Source: Abyssalbus ytuae (GTDB lineage Bacteria; Bacteroidota; Bacteroidia; Flavobacteriales; Flavobacteriaceae). Taken from it: a stretch of 64,000 bases of DNA. The translations under genes and the position numbers were made by a program. The stretch is from assembly GCF_022807975.1 (NCBI RefSeq), contig NZ_CP094358.1, positions 2,170,001-2,234,000 on the forward strand, read 5' to 3'. A model generated the notes under the pieces. It ran no database searches. It was given only the letters and a program-made list of their open reading frames with translations, and had not been told where the DNA came from. Of the stretch, positions 62,985-64,000 are shown one piece after another. Numbering within the stretch: the first letter of the stretch is position 1; every line of letters begins with the position of its first letter.

Positions 62985-64000
62985 ATGAACTCAAAAACCT
63001 ACATAAAAGGGCGTGGGGCTCAATTGAACACTCCAAATAAATTTTTTGAACTCTCGCATCAGATGAGGGAAGATTTTTTGGAGTACTGCAGGTTAGAGGG
63101 AGAAGAAGCCGATAAAAATAAAACCGAATACCTGGAAGTTTTTCCTAAAACCATTGTCAACAAGGTAGACAGTCCCGACGTAGGTATGATGTACTCCCTG
63201 AACCCCTACCAGGGCTGCGAACACGGCTGCATTTACTGCTATGCCCGCAACACCCATGAGTACTGGGGGTACAGTGCAGGGCTGGACTTTGAAAGGAAGA
63301 TACTGGTTAAAAAAAATGCACCCCAACTGCTGGAAGAAAAAATAAAAAGAAAAAATTGGAAAACCCACCCCATAGTATTATCCGGCAATACAGATTGTTA
63401 CCAGCCTGCCGAGCAACAATATGCTATTACCCGCAAATGCCTGGAAATATTTTTAAGGTACAGGCACCCTGTGGGCATTATTACCAAAAATGCCTGGATT
63501 ACTCGCGACCTGGATATATTAAAAGAACTTGCACAGGATAACCTGGTGGGAGTAAACATTTCTATTACCTCTTTAAAAGAAGATACCCGCAGAATACTGG
63601 AGCCACGTACCGCCACTATAAAAAGAAGACTCGAAACCGTTGAGGTGCTCTCTAGAAACGGCATACCGGTAAACGTAATGCTGGCACCCATAATACCCGC
63701 CATAAACAGCCATGAAATACTGCCCCTGGCCAAAGCAGCCTCACAGCACGGGGCAAGGTCTATCGGGTTTACCGTGGTAAGGCTAAACGGGGCCATAGGG
63801 CAGATTTTTACTGACTGGGTTAAAAAAACCTTACCGGACAGAGCCGATAAAATTTTACACCAGATACAGGACTGCCATGGAGGTACATTAAATGACAGCC
63901 GTTATGGGTTAAGAACCCGGGGCGAAGGTAAAATAGCCCAGCATATACACACTTTAATTAAAATTGCCCGGCAAAAGTATTTTAAGGACAAAAACTTTCC
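62985..64000 (+). CDS. PA0069-family radical SAM protein (runs off the window)
   Basis: The frame opens at ATG 62985 and remains open to base 64000, giving 338 residues without a stop. The radical SAM cluster motif CxxxCxxC is CEHGCIYC near 79-86, preceded by YSLNPYQG and followed by YARNTHEYWG. Later PIVLSGNTDCYQPAEQQY and MLAPIIPAINSHE match the PA0069/SplB-like family of unknown function. It likely binds [4Fe-4S] and S-adenosylmethionine. The C-terminus is missing here. Confidence 0.92.
   Translation, partial: MNSKTYIKGRGAQLNTPNKFFELSHQMREDFLEYCRLEGEEADKNKTEYLEVFPKTIVNKVDSPDVGMMYSLNPYQGCEHGCIYCYARNTHEYWGYSAGLDFERKILVKKNAPQLLEEKIKRKNWKTHPIVLSGNTDCYQPAEQQYAITRKCLEIFLRYRHPVGIITKNAWITRDLDILKELAQDNLVGVNISITSLKEDTRRILEPRTATIKRRLETVEVLSRNGIPVNVMLAPIIPAINSHEILPLAKAASQHGARSIGFTVVRLNGAIGQIFTDWVKKTLPDRADKILHQIQDCHGGTLNDSRYGLRTRGEGKIAQHIHTLIKIARQKYFKDKNF

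Overview
The window is AT-rich chromosomal DNA from a member of the Bacteroidota, most likely the family Flavobacteriaceae. The evidence is the gliding-motility lipoprotein GldH, type IX secretion (T9SS) C-terminal sorting domains, the Bacteroidota promoter form (TAnnTTTG), weak Shine-Dalgarno sites, single-subunit SdhC, an S/T-rich cohort of lipoproteins, and DUF2480/DUF3078 genes beside the SUF operon. I see no rRNA, tRNA, CRISPR array, prophage or intact transposase.

Layout. 1-1800: tail of an unknown gene, a secreted serine hydrolase and an acetyltransferase. 1800-5770 (-): succinate dehydrogenase sdhC-sdhA-sdhB with a decayed four-helix-bundle gene lodged between sdhA and sdhB. 5960-9400: X-Pro aminopeptidase, an alpha/beta hydrolase, a small Cys protein and thiL. 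9500-23460: the SUF iron-sulfur assembly genes (sufA-like, sufB, sufC, sufD ... sufS ... sufE, a DUF59 gene, DUF2480, DUF3078). These are interrupted by a second broken four-helix-bundle gene, by an aldehyde dehydrogenase/DUF779/AraC module with a serine hydrolase, and by an M43 metalloprotease with a lipoprotein. 23500-29700: hflX, a phosphodiesterase-like protein, an exonuclease, a third serine hydrolase, an O6-alkylguanine repair protein, a CNNM-type membrane protein and a TerB-like protein.

29780-36030 (-): a compact haem/tetrapyrrole operon hemA-hemC-hemD-hemE-DUF6973-hemF-hemB, divergent from an AraC-type regulator; the gap between them carries three copies of a 7-bp half-site. 37280-39720: ThuA-like lipoprotein and a double-ATPase ABC protein. 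39790-45230 (-): two large T9SS-exported proteases (M43 and S8) that share a 933-bp block almost identical at DNA level. 45530-51020 (-): CoA-transferase A/B, PBP1A, gldH and ricT. 51180-52650 (-): a U32 protein translationally coupled to a ferredoxin, which looks like a TrhP-type tRNA hydroxylation pair. 53400-64000: recA, a lipoprotein, an ECF sigma factor with a probable trans-envelope anti-sigma/beta-barrel protein, plsC, trpS, a crotonase, a secreted hydrolase, a LytS/LytTR two-component pair and a radical SAM protein running off the end.

Most of the window is housekeeping. The parts deserving a second look are the two four-helix-bundle insertions inside core operons, the uncharacterised three-cysteine DUF2480 protein of the SUF operon, the recent DNA exchange between the two exported proteases, the operator-like repeats next to both AraC genes, and the sigma factor/trans-envelope protein pair.
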